Source: an uncultured Porphyromonadaceae bacterium
GTDB taxonomy: Bacteria; Bacteroidota; Bacteroidia; Bacteroidales; Muribaculaceae
Reading direction: 5' to 3'
Length of the DNA: 19,177 bases
Assembly: GCA_900552325.1 (NCBI GenBank)
Contig: URZG01000012.1
Location: 1 to 19,177, forward strand
Of this stretch, positions 1-7,404 are shown one piece after another (position 1 is the first letter of the stretch; the number at the start of each line of letters is the position of its first letter). The notes beneath the pieces were generated by a model. The model was not told the DNA's origin and did not search any database. It worked only from the letters and a program-made list of their open reading frames with translations. Both the position numbers and the translations under genes were made by a program.

Positions 1-1692
1 GTACACCATACCGCGCTGGGTGAAGAACAATATATTATTGTGCATCGACGCGGGATATACGTACTCGATAAAGTCTTCCTCACGTGTGCTTGACCCACGC
101 GAACCTACGCCGCCGCGGTTCTGTGCACGGAATTCGGTAAGGGGGGTGCGCTTGATATAACCCATGTGCGAGATGGTGATGATCATCTCGTCGTCGGCAT
201 AGAAATCCTCGGCATTGAAGTCGCCGGCGGTATAGTCGATCTGGGTGCGACGGGGATTGCCGTACTTCTCACGCACCTCTATAAGTTCGTCTTTAATCAC
301 GCCGCGGCATACTTCGGGATCGTTGAGAATAAGTTCCAGACGGGCGATAAGGTCTTCGATCTCTTTGTACTGCTGGTGGAGTTTATCCTGCTCCAGGCCG
401 GTGAGCTGTCGCAGACGCATATCCACGATCGCCTGAGTCTGGACGTCGGAGAGGCCGAAACGCTCGCCGAGAGTCGCCTTGGCCGCCTCAGGACTTTCGG
501 CATTACGTATTATCTGGATAACCTCGTCGATATGGTCGGAGGCGATGATAAGTCCTTCGAGAATATGCGCGCGATCCTGAGCTTTCTTCAGCTCGAACTG
601 TGTGCGGCGAATCACCACTTCGTGACGGTGATCCACGAATGCCTTTATAAGCTCCTTGAGATTGAGCAACTGCGGACGACCGTTTACAAGCGCCACATTG
701 TTAACCGAGAACGCCGACTGCATCGGAGTCATCTTGTAGAGCTTGTTGAGCACAATATTGGCGTTGGCATCCTGACGCAGCTTGATAACTATTCGCATCC
801 CCTCGCGTGCATCGGACTCGTCATTGAGGTCGGCTATACCGTCGAGTTTCTTATCGTTTACGAGCTCGGCGATATACTTTATAAGTTCCGCCTTATTGAC
901 ACCGTAGGGAATCTCGCGCACGATAATCACCTCATGCTCCTTTTCCTGCTCGATCTCTGCCTTGGCACGCACTACGATACGGCCTCGGCCGGTGGCATAC
1001 GCCTCTTTCACTCCGGCATAACCGTAGATGGTGCCTCCGGTGGGAAAATCGGGAGCCGGCAGATAATGCATCAGGCCGTCTGTATCTATTTCAGGATTAT
1101 CGACGTATGCGAGGCAGGCGTTTATCGTCTCCGAAAGGTTGTGGGTCGGCATATTCGTGGCCATACCCACGGCGATACCCTGCGCGCCGTTTACAAGGAG
1201 GTTCGGTATACGGGTGGGGAGAACCACCGGCTCCTTGCGGGCATTGTCGTAAGTAGGCTGGAAATCCACCGTATCGGAATCTATATCGCGAAGCATCTCC
1301 TCCCCTATCTTCTGAAGGCGGACCTCGGTATAACGCATAGCCGCAGGGCCGTCGCCGTCGATCGAGCCGAAATTGCCATGCCCGTCGACCAGACACTCAC
1401 GCATAGCCCAGGGCTGCGCCATTCGCACGATGGTGCCGTAAATGGACGAGTCGCCATGCGGATGATATTTACCCATTACCTCTCCGACTGCATTGGCGGC
1501 CTTTTTATGGGCTTTGTCGGAGGTGTTGCCCATTTCATTCATTCCGAACAGCACGCGGCGGTGAACGGGCTTCATACCGTCGCGCACATCAGGGAGGGCA
1601 CGGGATACAATCACCGACATCGAATAGTCGATGTAGGCCGATTTCATCTCGTTTTCAATATTGATCTTGATAATACGATCTTCTTCCAGCAT
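1..1692 (-). CDS. gyrA: DNA gyrase subunit A, N-terminal 564 residues (3' end beyond window)
   Basis: GyrA is the breakage-reunion subunit of the type IIA topoisomerase that introduces negative supercoils in the cytoplasm, acting with GyrB. The minus-strand reading frame is open from the ATG at 1692 to the window edge. It starts MLEEDRIIKINIENE, followed by the conserved SRALPDVRDGMKPVHRR segment (residues 30-46), the quinolone-resistance region HPHGDSSIYGTIVRMAQPW (77-95) and the catalytic tyrosine in AAMRYTE (Tyr121). Further on are the tower and coiled-coil segments and the start of the C-terminal pinwheel near RRTQFELKK and later. About 564 of the usual 830-870 residues are visible. Ser82 matches the wild-type quinolone-site serine, but the position equivalent to E. 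coli Asp87 is Gly86. A long plus-strand frame (166-1716) is its antisense shadow. Identity is very sure. Confidence 0.97.
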   Translation of the reverse strand, partial: MLEEDRIIKINIENEMKSAYIDYSMSVIVSRALPDVRDGMKPVHRRVLFGMNEMGNTSDKAHKKAANAVGEVMGKYHPHGDSSIYGTIVRMAQPWAMRECLVDGHGNFGSIDGDGPAAMRYTEVRLQKIGEEMLRDIDSDTVDFQPTYDNARKEPVVLPTRIPNLLVNGAQGIAVGMATNMPTHNLSETINACLAYVDNPEIDTDGLMHYLPAPDFPTGGTIYGYAGVKEAYATGRGRIVVRAKAEIEQEKEHEVIIVREIPYGVNKAELIKYIAELVNDKKLDGIADLNDESDAREGMRIVIKLRQDANANIVLNKLYKMTPMQSAFSVNNVALVNGRPQLLNLKELIKAFVDHRHEVVIRRTQFELKKAQDRAHILEGLIIASDHIDEVIQIIRNAESPEAAKATLGERFGLSDVQTQAIVDMRLRQLTGLEQDKLHQQYKEIEDLIARLELILNDPEVCRGVIKDELIEVREKYGNPRRTQIDYTAGDFNAEDFYADDEMIITISHMGYIKRTPLTEFRAQNRGGVGSRGSSTREEDFIEYVYPASMHNNILFFTQRGMVY

Positions 1693-1881
1693 TTTTCTGA
1701 TGATTATTCTAGTTAACGGGCGCCTGACAAATTACGCCACCACGTGCGGACCGCCTCGACCCGACAGGTTTTGACGGAAACACCACAAGAAGCGCTCAAG
1801 GCACCAAATTACAGCACATTGGAGCGGAACGCCATAAACGCCTGCGCGTTCAGCGAGCCATCCATGCATTGAAATCCGCTA

Positions 1882-1912
1882 CAAAGATACGAAATTTAAT
1901 TCATTTCCCAAT
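1882..1912 (-). promoter_or_regulatory. Probable gyrA promoter (Bacteroidetes type)
   Basis: On the minus strand TATCTTTG (complement of 1882-1889) matches the TAnnTTTG -7 element exactly. An ATTG sits 19 nt upstream (1909-1912) as a weak -33 element. A start near 1875 would give gyrA a leader of about 180 nt. The -7 match is direct. The assignment to gyrA is inferred from position and direction. Confidence 0.5.
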
Positions 1913-2172
1913 CCTTTTCCACAACTATCTTTCCATTCGGCACCATACGCCGCAGAGCTTACAAAAAACACAACATCCGGCAGAAACCCAGGCATCAGAA
2001 AACGCCATAACACGCAACTTACATATTTTTCTTCAAATTACACTAATCATGAAAACCGCACCCACATCTTCCTGTTTGCAGTGCCAGTTGTTAAATACCT
2101 ATATTTTCAGAGGTTAGACCCCTGATTTTGCTTAGCCGGCCTCTCCGACGCCATAAACAGATGTGAAAAATT

Positions 2173-2204
2173 TTTGCCAATTTGAAAAATAAATAGTAAG
2201 TTTG
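2173..2204 (+). promoter_or_regulatory. Promoter of the carboxyltransferase gene
   Basis: TTTG at 2173-2176, then exactly 20 nt, then TAAGTTTG at 2197-2204. This matches the Bacteroidetes TTTG-N19-21-TAnnTTTG consensus perfectly. Transcription would start near 2211, leaving a leader of about 37 nt before the ATG at 2248. The leader has no clear Shine-Dalgarno, as is usual for this phylum. Confidence 0.75.
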
Positions 2205-2247
2205 CAAGTGAAACATTTTAATAACTCTACAACCCAACTATTTGGAT

Positions 2248-4142
2248 ATGGAAGAGAAGAAACTGAAAATTAGGGATTTGACTTTGCGCGATGGTCAGCA
2301 GTCGCTGTTCGCCACCCGTCTGAAACAGGAAGACATCGATCCTCTGCTCCCTTATATAAGGATGCAGGGTTCTACATCATGGAAGTATGGGGCGGCGCCG
2401 TGCCCGACTCCGTGATGCGTTATCTTGACGAATCCCCCTGGGAACGTCTTCGCAAGATATCAAAAGCCATTGACGGCAAATCGCTTCTCTCGGCTCTCTC
2501 ACGCGGCCGAAACCTCTTCGGTTATGTGCCCTATCCCAACTCTGTACTCGAAGGCTTCTACAAGGAGGCCATCAAGAACGGTCTTAACATAATGCGTATT
2601 TTCGACGCGCTCAACGACATTGACAACGTAAAGGAATCCATCCGTCTCATCAACGAACTCGGAGGTATCGCCGATGCCGCCGTATGCTACACCGTGGATC
2701 CCAAAGAGGAACCGGCAGCCGCAGCTCCCGAGAAGAAAGGATTCTTCGGACGCCTCTTCGGCAAAAAAGAGGAAGCTCCCGCAGCCCCCAAGAAGATCTT
2801 CACTGACGAATACTTCGTGGAAAAGGCCAAGGAAATGGAACGTCTGGGTGCAAAGATCATCACCCTCAAAGATATGGCCGGCCTGGTGAACCCCTCGCGC
2901 GCCGCATCTATCATAGGCAAGCTGAAACAGGCCGTGAAAGTTCCGGTGGACTTCCATACCCACTGTACTCCGGGCTATGGCCTCGCCTCTTCGGTGATGG
3001 CTATAATCAACGGCGTGGATATCCTCGACACCAACATCTGGTACTTCGGCGAAGGTTCTGCTGCCCCCGCGCTCGAACTTGTCTACATATTCTGTAAAAA
3101 ACTCGGCATTGAAGTCGACGTCAACATGGAGAAGGTAGGCGAAATCCGCGTCAAGCTGGAAGGCGTACGTCGCCGTCTGGCCGACTTCGACCTCAACAAG
3201 GATAAATTCCCTCACGCTTTCGATCCTCTCAAAGATACTCTCCCCGCTGAAGTCGACGCCATGTTCGACAAAGCCATCGCAGCCGCAAAAGCCGGCAACG
3301 AGGAGGAACTTCTCGCCCAGTGCCACGCCATCGAGGCTCATTTCGGCTTCCCGAAGCCTAACCTCCTCGTGAAGGAGGCCGAGGTTCCCGGCGGCATGTA
3401 CTCCAACATGGTTGCCCAGCTCAAGGCTCTCGGTGCTTCCGATCTGCTTGACGACGCTATGCGCCTGATTCCCAAAGTACGCCGCGACGCCGGTCTGGTA
3501 CCTCTGGTAACTCCGACCTCTCAGATCGTAGGTTCACAGGCAGTTCTGCTCGCAATGGACCGCCGCAAAGGCAACGCCGACTACACTCAGGCCAACAACC
3601 AGTTCATCTCGCTCGTCAAAGGCGAATACGGCCACACTCCGGTTCCCGTAGATCCCGCGTTCCGCGAAAAGATCACCGGCGATCCTACAGAGAAAGCCTA
3701 CGACGTTTCCTCCTACAAGAAACCCGGCAATCCCGTTGACGACAAACTCGGCGTGCCCCTGGCTTCAAACACCGAAGAGGAGCTTCTTCTTGAACTTCTC
3801 CCCAACGTTGCCAACAAGTTCCTCCGCAACCGTCGCGAGGAAGAGGCCGCAGCAAAAGCGCCCAAGACTGAAGTCAAGGCCGAACCTGCCGCCGCTCCCG
3901 CAGCTGCACCCCAGGTAGCCGAGATTACCGGCGAGGTGTTCCGTGCACCCATGGGCGGCCGTATCGTGGAGATCAACGTCAAGCCCGGCGACAAAGTCAA
4001 GAAAGGCAACGTAATGCTCGTTTACGAGGCAATGAAGATGGAAAACGACCTGGAAGCAGAACGCGACCTTACTATAAAACAGGTACTCGTAGCCAACGAC
4101 CAGGTTGTCAACGCCAACGATCCTCTCATTGAATTTGAATAA
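2248..4142 (+). CDS. oadA: Biotin-dependent carboxyltransferase (oxaloacetate decarboxylase alpha / pyruvate carboxylase subunit B type), apparent frameshift
   Basis: This family joins a TIM-barrel carboxyltransferase to a C-terminal biotin carrier domain and moves CO2 between biotin and pyruvate/oxaloacetate. Read from the ATG at 2248, frame one gives MEEKKLKIRDLTLRDGQQS and continues to ...DPLLPY (2355). The family sequence then resumes in the -1 frame as YKDAGFYIMEVWGG. One base is therefore missing around 2353-2357. Joined, the protein is 631 residues. Visible features are the DGQQS metal/substrate motif (residues 15-19), the LKDMAG lysine motif, the metal-binding HTHC motif, an Ala/Pro/Lys linker near the C-terminus, and the biotinylation site EAMKMEN with Lys near 597. 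Residues 153-184 form an unusual charged insert. No carboxylase or membrane decarboxylase subunit lies beside it, so the exact reaction is open. If the deletion is real, only an N-truncated protein from an inner start (for example 2379) is possible. Confidence 0.85.
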
Positions 4143-4177
4143 ACAATGAAACAGCCCGGAATACCGGGATATAAAGA

Positions 4178-4213
4178 GATGGCACTTCAACATTGAGGTG
4201 CCATCTTTTTTTG
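4178..4213 (+). terminator. Intrinsic terminator after the carboxyltransferase gene
   Basis: AGATGGCACTTC (4178-4189) pairs with GAGGTGCCATCT (4196-4207) as a 12-bp stem with a single G-U pair and a 6-nt loop. It ends in a run of seven T (4207-4213). It lies 36 nt past the stop codon. Confidence 0.88.
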
Positions 4214-4410
4214 TTCAAAAGAAAAGAATCAAATCAACAACCGTCACAGGGAGGGGCGAACAGAATGTCACATTGCGAAGTGGTGAAGTTCATACCCGAA
4301 TTAATATAGACATCCGAAGCTTCGATGGTTGCATGACAGTCCCTGTCCATCATTTTTTATTATTGAAAACCAGAAAACATGTACTCCGGAATCAAAAAAA
4401 CTTCAAAATT
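4214..4410. other. Intergenic stretch between terminator and structured-RNA promoter
   Basis: No supportable gene. A 73-codon plus-strand frame begins inside the preceding terminator and has no protein-like features. At 4324-4358 there is a bulged hairpin (GATG...GACAG-tcc-CTGTC-CATC) followed by a run of six T. It could be a weak back-up terminator. Confidence 0.4.
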
Positions 4411-4442
4411 CTTGCGTAATTAAACGAATAGAATTAATTTTG
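4411..4442 (+). promoter_or_regulatory. Promoter of the structured RNA candidate
   Basis: CTTG (4411-4414), 20 nt, then TAATTTTG (4435-4442) fits the Bacteroidetes promoter with one mismatch in the -33 element. The start would be near 4449. No start codon with a credible frame follows before the terminator at 4687-4733, which points to a non-coding transcript. Confidence 0.65.
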
Positions 4443-4448
4443 CGTTAC

Positions 4449-4733
4449 AATAATAAAGCGAGAGAGCTTGACGGCTTCGCATGAAGCCTGCGAAAATATT
4501 GCCACACCAAAGTTGATTGGGAAACTCATCAATTATATATGAAATGCCGAGACAATCTCTACGTCTGATGGCGGGCCCCGATCTCCTTTAGGAGATGTGT
4601 TCAGCACCAGGCGGATTACAAAGGACGGAGAGACCTCAAATCCTGTCATTCGGAGTTTCATCGCATCCTTTGATGTGGCACATTACAATACCGACAGACA
4701 CGACCTTCGCAGTCAGTTTCTGTCGGTATTTTT
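4449..4733 (+). ncRNA. Candidate free-standing structured small RNA (possibly 6S-like)
   Basis: The transcript of about 285 nt is bounded by a good promoter and a perfect terminator. Pairing read by eye: a 5' hairpin GGCTTC-gcat-GAAGCC (4473-4488); a closing stem GCCACACCAAAG (4501-4512) with CTTTGATGTGGC (4668-4679), 11 of 12 positions paired; a side hairpin at 4513-4532; and a long interrupted arm. The arm pairs ATGAAA with TTTCAT (4539/4656), CCGA with TCGG (4547/4650), GACA with TGTC (4551/4644), TCTCT with AGAGA (4556/4629) and CGTC with GACG (4562/4624). An apical hairpin ATCTCC-ttta-GGAGAT lies at 4581-4596. The 179-nt core and rod shape recall 6S RNA. I see no RNase P, tmRNA or SRP signature. 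The family is unassigned. It could also be a known Bacteroidales RNA motif. Confidence 0.65.
4687..4733 (+). terminator. Intrinsic terminator of the structured RNA candidate
   Basis: AATACCGACAGA (4687-4698) pairs perfectly with TCTGTCGGTATT (4719-4730) as a 12-bp stem. The 20-nt loop can itself form a small GAC/GTC pairing. Five T (4729-4733) follow. Confidence 0.88.
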
Positions 4734-5040
4734 GTAAAATATTGCACACCAACACTCTATAATGTGCAAAAGTGCATAAATATGTTTTATAACATATTAT
4801 CCGGCTATGTTTCTGAAACTCTATCCTTTAGAGGTGCCGTTTAAGATCGGTTAAAACATCGTTTACTTTTTTTAAGGCTAAAAAATTTCCCTCATAGCCT
4901 GATTTTTAGTAACTTTACAACATCATGTTTTTCACAACATCTTGTTTTGGCATCCTGTCGGTGAACTTTAAAGTTGCCGAATGATATTTCCATGAATACG
5001 ATGGATTGTTGAGAAACAGACCAAACCTGATTACACGATT
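4734..5040 (+). promoter_or_regulatory. ndk upstream region with promoter and two inverted repeats
   Basis: The promoter is TTTC (4886-4889), 20 nt, TAACTTTA (4910-4917), close to the Bacteroidetes consensus. It implies a leader of about 115 nt before the ndk ATG at 5041. Upstream lie two dyads: TTGCACA (4742-4748) with TGTGCAA (4763-4769), and AATATGTT-ttat-AACATATT (4779-4798). They are possible operators or remnants. Nothing in the sequence names a regulator. No coding frame is credible here. Confidence 0.5.
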
Positions 5041-5508
5041 ATGGAAACTACCCTCATCATCTTAAAACCTTCGGCCATACAACGCGCACTTGCAGGAAAG
5101 ATCTTATCACGTTTCGAACAGAAAGGCCTCCGCATCGCCGCCCTTAAGATGATGCGTCTTGACGAGAAATTGCTCCGTGAGCACTACGCCCACCTCGTCG
5201 ACAGACCGTTCTTCCCGTCGCTGCTTCATTCTATGATGGCGACTCCCGTAATAGTGGCGGCGATTTCAGGACTGGATGCCGTTCAGGTTGTACGTCAGAT
5301 GACAGGCGCCACCAATTCACGCAATGCACTTCCCGGCACTATCCGCGGAGATTTCAGCATGAGCGGTCAGGAGAATGTGATACATGCTTCAGATTCCGTG
5401 GAGAACGCGGCGATAGAGGTGGCAAGATTCTTCCGCCCGGAAGAGGTTTTCGACTATTCGCCTCTCGTTACGACGGCGCTTTATGCCCCTGATGAATTAA
5501 CCCGCTGA
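5041..5508 (+). CDS. ndk: Nucleoside diphosphate kinase
   Basis: Ndk transfers the gamma phosphate of ATP to other nucleoside diphosphates through a phosphohistidine, balancing NTP and dNTP pools in the cytoplasm. The 155-residue length is typical. Visible marks are the N-terminal TLIILKP strand with Lys9 for phosphate contact, the RPFFPSLLHSM helix-loop (55-65), Arg85, Arg102 in GTIRGDF, and the catalytic His115 in NVIHASDS. The ATG at 5041 fits the family start. The next gene begins 52 nt downstream on the same strand without an intervening terminator, so the two may be co-transcribed. Confidence 0.97.
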   Translation: METTLIILKPSAIQRALAGKILSRFEQKGLRIAALKMMRLDEKLLREHYAHLVDRPFFPSLLHSMMATPVIVAAISGLDAVQVVRQMTGATNSRNALPGTIRGDFSMSGQENVIHASDSVENAAIEVARFFRPEEVFDYSPLVTTALYAPDELTR

Positions 5509-5560
5509 ACCACCACTCAACGGCTGCCGCATAAAAGACAGCCCAAGAGATAAACAGACT

Positions 5561-6547
5561 ATGCTTCAAAACAATATAATTAAAACGATTACACTTTCGG
5601 CTGTGACATTCCTCTCTATTATCACAGCCTCAGCGCAGACCTATCACCTCCCGAAAGCTCACCGGAGCGAACATTCGTCGCTTATCGCAAAACAGGAAAA
5701 TGTAGGCAATCAGGTCTCGGTGAAAGAGACTCAGGAATTTCTCAATAATCTTTTTAAGGATGAAGAGGAACCGGAAATCGACATCTACACCCAGGGCTGG
5801 AACTCACGCAGCGTGAACGCATACGTGGGGAAAGATGTGCCCAACACCAAGGTAATAGATGTAAGTGAATTCGCGATGCCGGTACCCGGATTTGTCACTT
5901 CCCCTTACGGCTACCGTCCACGCTTCGGACGTGAACACAAGGGTGTCGACCTCAAGCTCCGCATAGGCGATACCGTACGCGCTGCTTTTGATGGGCGTGT
6001 GCGCCTGACTAATTTCGAGCGCAAAGGCTACGGCTATTATGTAATTCTCCGTCATCCCAATGGTCTCGAAACAGTTTACGGCCATCTCTCCAAATTCCTT
6101 GTAAAACCCGACCAATATGTGAAGGTTGGCGACCCTATCGCACTCGGCGGTAATACCGGACGCAGTACCGGTCCCCACCTCCATCTGGAGACTCGATTCA
6201 TGGGCTATCCCATCAATCCGCAGGCAATCTTCGATTTTGCCAACCAGACGGTACATACGGACACATATACATTCGACAAGCGTACCTACAAACAAGCACG
6301 AAACTTCGATCCGGCAGCAGCAAAGACGCATCAGCAGCAATACGCACAGCAGACCGAGAAATCCAAACCTGCAGCGGTATCAACCAAAGCCAAAAAGGCA
6401 GCCGCAACATCATATACGGTACGCAAGGGTGATACCCTGAGCAAAATCGCATCAAGAAACGGCTTGACAGTGCGGCAACTTTGCAAACTGAACGGCATAA
6501 AATCCTCCGCAAAACTGCCGGCAGGCACAAAACTCCGTCTGAAATAA
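5561..6547 (+). CDS. Secreted M23 (LytM-type) peptidase with C-terminal LysM domain
   Basis: Probable zinc endopeptidase, or scaffold, acting on peptidoglycan in the periplasm. Residues 1-25 form a signal peptide ending ASA, with cleavage before Gln26. The M23 core spans about 105-225. It has all expected metal and catalytic residues: His126 and Asp130 in REHKGVD, His175 in VYGHLSK, and His206/His208 in GPHLHLE. An intact set suggests an active enzyme rather than an EnvC-like degenerate activator. A Lys/Ala/Gln-rich linker (about 255-282) leads to a LysM repeat, YTVRKGDTLSKIASRNGLTV, which binds glycan chains and ends close to the C-terminus. It lies downstream of ndk, probably in one transcript, and ends at a strong stem-loop shared with a convergent gene. 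Confidence 0.92.
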   Translation: MLQNNIIKTITLSAVTFLSIITASAQTYHLPKAHRSEHSSLIAKQENVGNQVSVKETQEFLNNLFKDEEEPEIDIYTQGWNSRSVNAYVGKDVPNTKVIDVSEFAMPVPGFVTSPYGYRPRFGREHKGVDLKLRIGDTVRAAFDGRVRLTNFERKGYGYYVILRHPNGLETVYGHLSKFLVKPDQYVKVGDPIALGGNTGRSTGPHLHLETRFMGYPINPQAIFDFANQTVHTDTYTFDKRTYKQARNFDPAAAKTHQQQYAQQTEKSKPAAVSTKAKKAAATSYTVRKGDTLSKIASRNGLTVRQLCKLNGIKSSAKLPAGTKLRLK

Positions 6548-6567
6548 AATATCAGAAAACCGATATA

Positions 6568-6613
6568 AATCAACCCGGGGCTGACTTTTACAAATGTCAG
6601 TCCCGGGTTGATT
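6568..6613. terminator. Bidirectional stem-loop between convergent genes
   Basis: AATCAACCCGGGGCTGAC (6568-6585) pairs with GTCAGTCCCGGGTTGATT (6596-6613) over 18 bp with one G-U pair and a 10-nt loop. It lies between the stops of the M23 gene (6547) and the PHP phosphatase gene (6636). T-tracts on both sides are short and interrupted, so termination strength is less certain than the stem. Confidence 0.75.
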
Positions 6614-6635
6614 ATTGTGTCAACTGCTAATGGAT

Positions 6636-7373
6636 TCAGAATACCGAATCGTTGAGCAGGCGTCCGTCAAGTTTTGCAACCATACGCCTGTATTCTCTTG
6701 ACGAGAGATAGCTCGCTATAGCGTCGGCATGCCGAGTATGATGCATGTCGGTACCGATGAAATCCACCCATCCCTTCTCTACAAGGCTTTCCGCAATCTT
6801 CTTTACCTCCCTGTTATAGAAACCGGCCAAGGAAAGAAGATTGACCTGAAAAAGAATACCGGATTCTTTTATCTGACGATAACGGTCGCTGTTGTTGAAA
6901 TAATAGGCATATCGCTCGGGATGCGCGAGGATAGGCTTAAACCCCTGGAGCCTGAGATCGAACATCAACTGTTCGAAATTCCATGCTTCCTGCACGAAAG
7001 AGTTTTCAACAAGAATGTAGTTGCCGGGATAAGGATTCACATTCCCGGCCTTGAGCTGTCGCTGAAAAAAATTATCTATTCTGTACTCGGCAGAATGATA
7101 AAGCTCTACATCCACGCCCCTCTTTTCCACCGCCTCCTTCAGCTGCATAAAGGCCGGGATTATGGTCTCTGGGGTGTTCTCGAAAGTATCCTGAGTCACG
7201 TGCGGCGTGGTAAACACTCTGGAGAAACCCCACTCCCTCTGTCGTTCAACCAGTTCGGCAGCCGGCACGGGTTCTTTCTGCCCGTCGTCAATTCCCGGCA
7301 CCAGATGGCAATGGATGTCGGTATGGAAACATATTGTCTCCGGCTTGGATTTCCTATTGAAAAAGTTAAACAT
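6636..7373 (-). CDS. PHP-domain tyrosine-protein phosphatase, CpsB/CapC/YwqE family
   Basis: Members of this family are metal-dependent phosphatases that dephosphorylate tyrosine kinases controlling capsule or exopolysaccharide export. At 245 residues it has the usual length. The metal-site motifs are in order: DIHCHLVPGIDDG (19-31), TTPHV, an AHPERY motif and FIGTDMHHTRH. No signal peptide is visible, so it is cytoplasmic. It starts 31 nt after the stop of the flippase gene and is presumably on the same transcript. The partner kinase/Wzc and glycosyltransferases expected in a capsule cluster are not in this window, so the substrate is unknown. The start at 7373 (MFNFFNRKSKPE) fits family N-termini. 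Confidence 0.9.
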   Translation of the reverse strand: MFNFFNRKSKPETICFHTDIHCHLVPGIDDGQKEPVPAAELVERQREWGFSRVFTTPHVTQDTFENTPETIIPAFMQLKEAVEKRGVDVELYHSAEYRIDNFFQRQLKAGNVNPYPGNYILVENSFVQEAWNFEQLMFDLRLQGFKPILAHPERYAYYFNNSDRYRQIKESGILFQVNLLSLAGFYNREVKKIAESLVEKGWVDFIGTDMHHTRHADAIASYLSSREYRRMVAKLDGRLLNDSVF

Positions 7374-7404
7374 CGTACTTAGATTTTGTAGTAAGATATA
7401 ACAG

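Larger units (their letters stand above)
1693..2247. other. Intergenic region between divergent gyrA and carboxyltransferase genes
   Basis: About 555 nt without a supportable gene. The left part (1693-1875) is the presumed gyrA leader. It is noticeably more GC-rich than the A/T-rich middle and holds only short unsupported frames on the minus strand, one of 45 codons and one of 18 codons (MDGSLNAQAF...). The middle (1913-2172) contains TTTG-N21-TATATTTT at 2075-2107, a near-consensus second plus-strand promoter. It is followed by a small imperfect hairpin (TCAG-a-GG / CC-c-CTGA) at about 2107-2124. The rightmost part carries the better promoter for the next gene. Confidence 0.5.

Noticed and set aside
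166..1716. 516-codon plus-strand open frame
   Set aside because: It is exactly antisense to gyrA, whose minus-strand translation is a textbook GyrA. The plus-strand product shows no recognisable domain.
1869..2117. 82-codon plus-strand frame between the divergent genes
   Set aside because: It spans the gyrA promoter and an A/T-rich spacer, has low-complexity composition (His, Thr, Gln) and no start context or family resemblance.
2353..2360. Programmed -1 ribosomal frameshift in the carboxyltransferase gene
   Set aside because: There is no X XXY YYZ heptamer and no obvious downstream stimulatory structure. Relatives encode this protein in one frame, so a one-base deletion or sequence error is simpler.
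2499..3341. 280-codon minus-strand open frame
   Set aside because: It is antisense to the carboxyltransferase, whose family motifs are all on the plus strand. Long antisense frames are expected from the codon bias here.
4198..4419. 73-codon plus-strand frame
   Set aside because: It starts inside the loop and stem of the carboxyltransferase terminator and has no protein-like features.
4449..4733. RNase P RNA, tmRNA or SRP RNA identity for the structured RNA
   Set aside because: It is too short for RNase P and lacks the GAGGAAAGUCC block. There is no tmRNA tRNA-like ends or tag frame, and no SRP Alu/S-domain GGAAGCAG-type motif.
6729..7382. 217-codon plus-strand frame
   Set aside because: It is antisense to the PHP phosphatase gene, which has all its metal-binding motifs.
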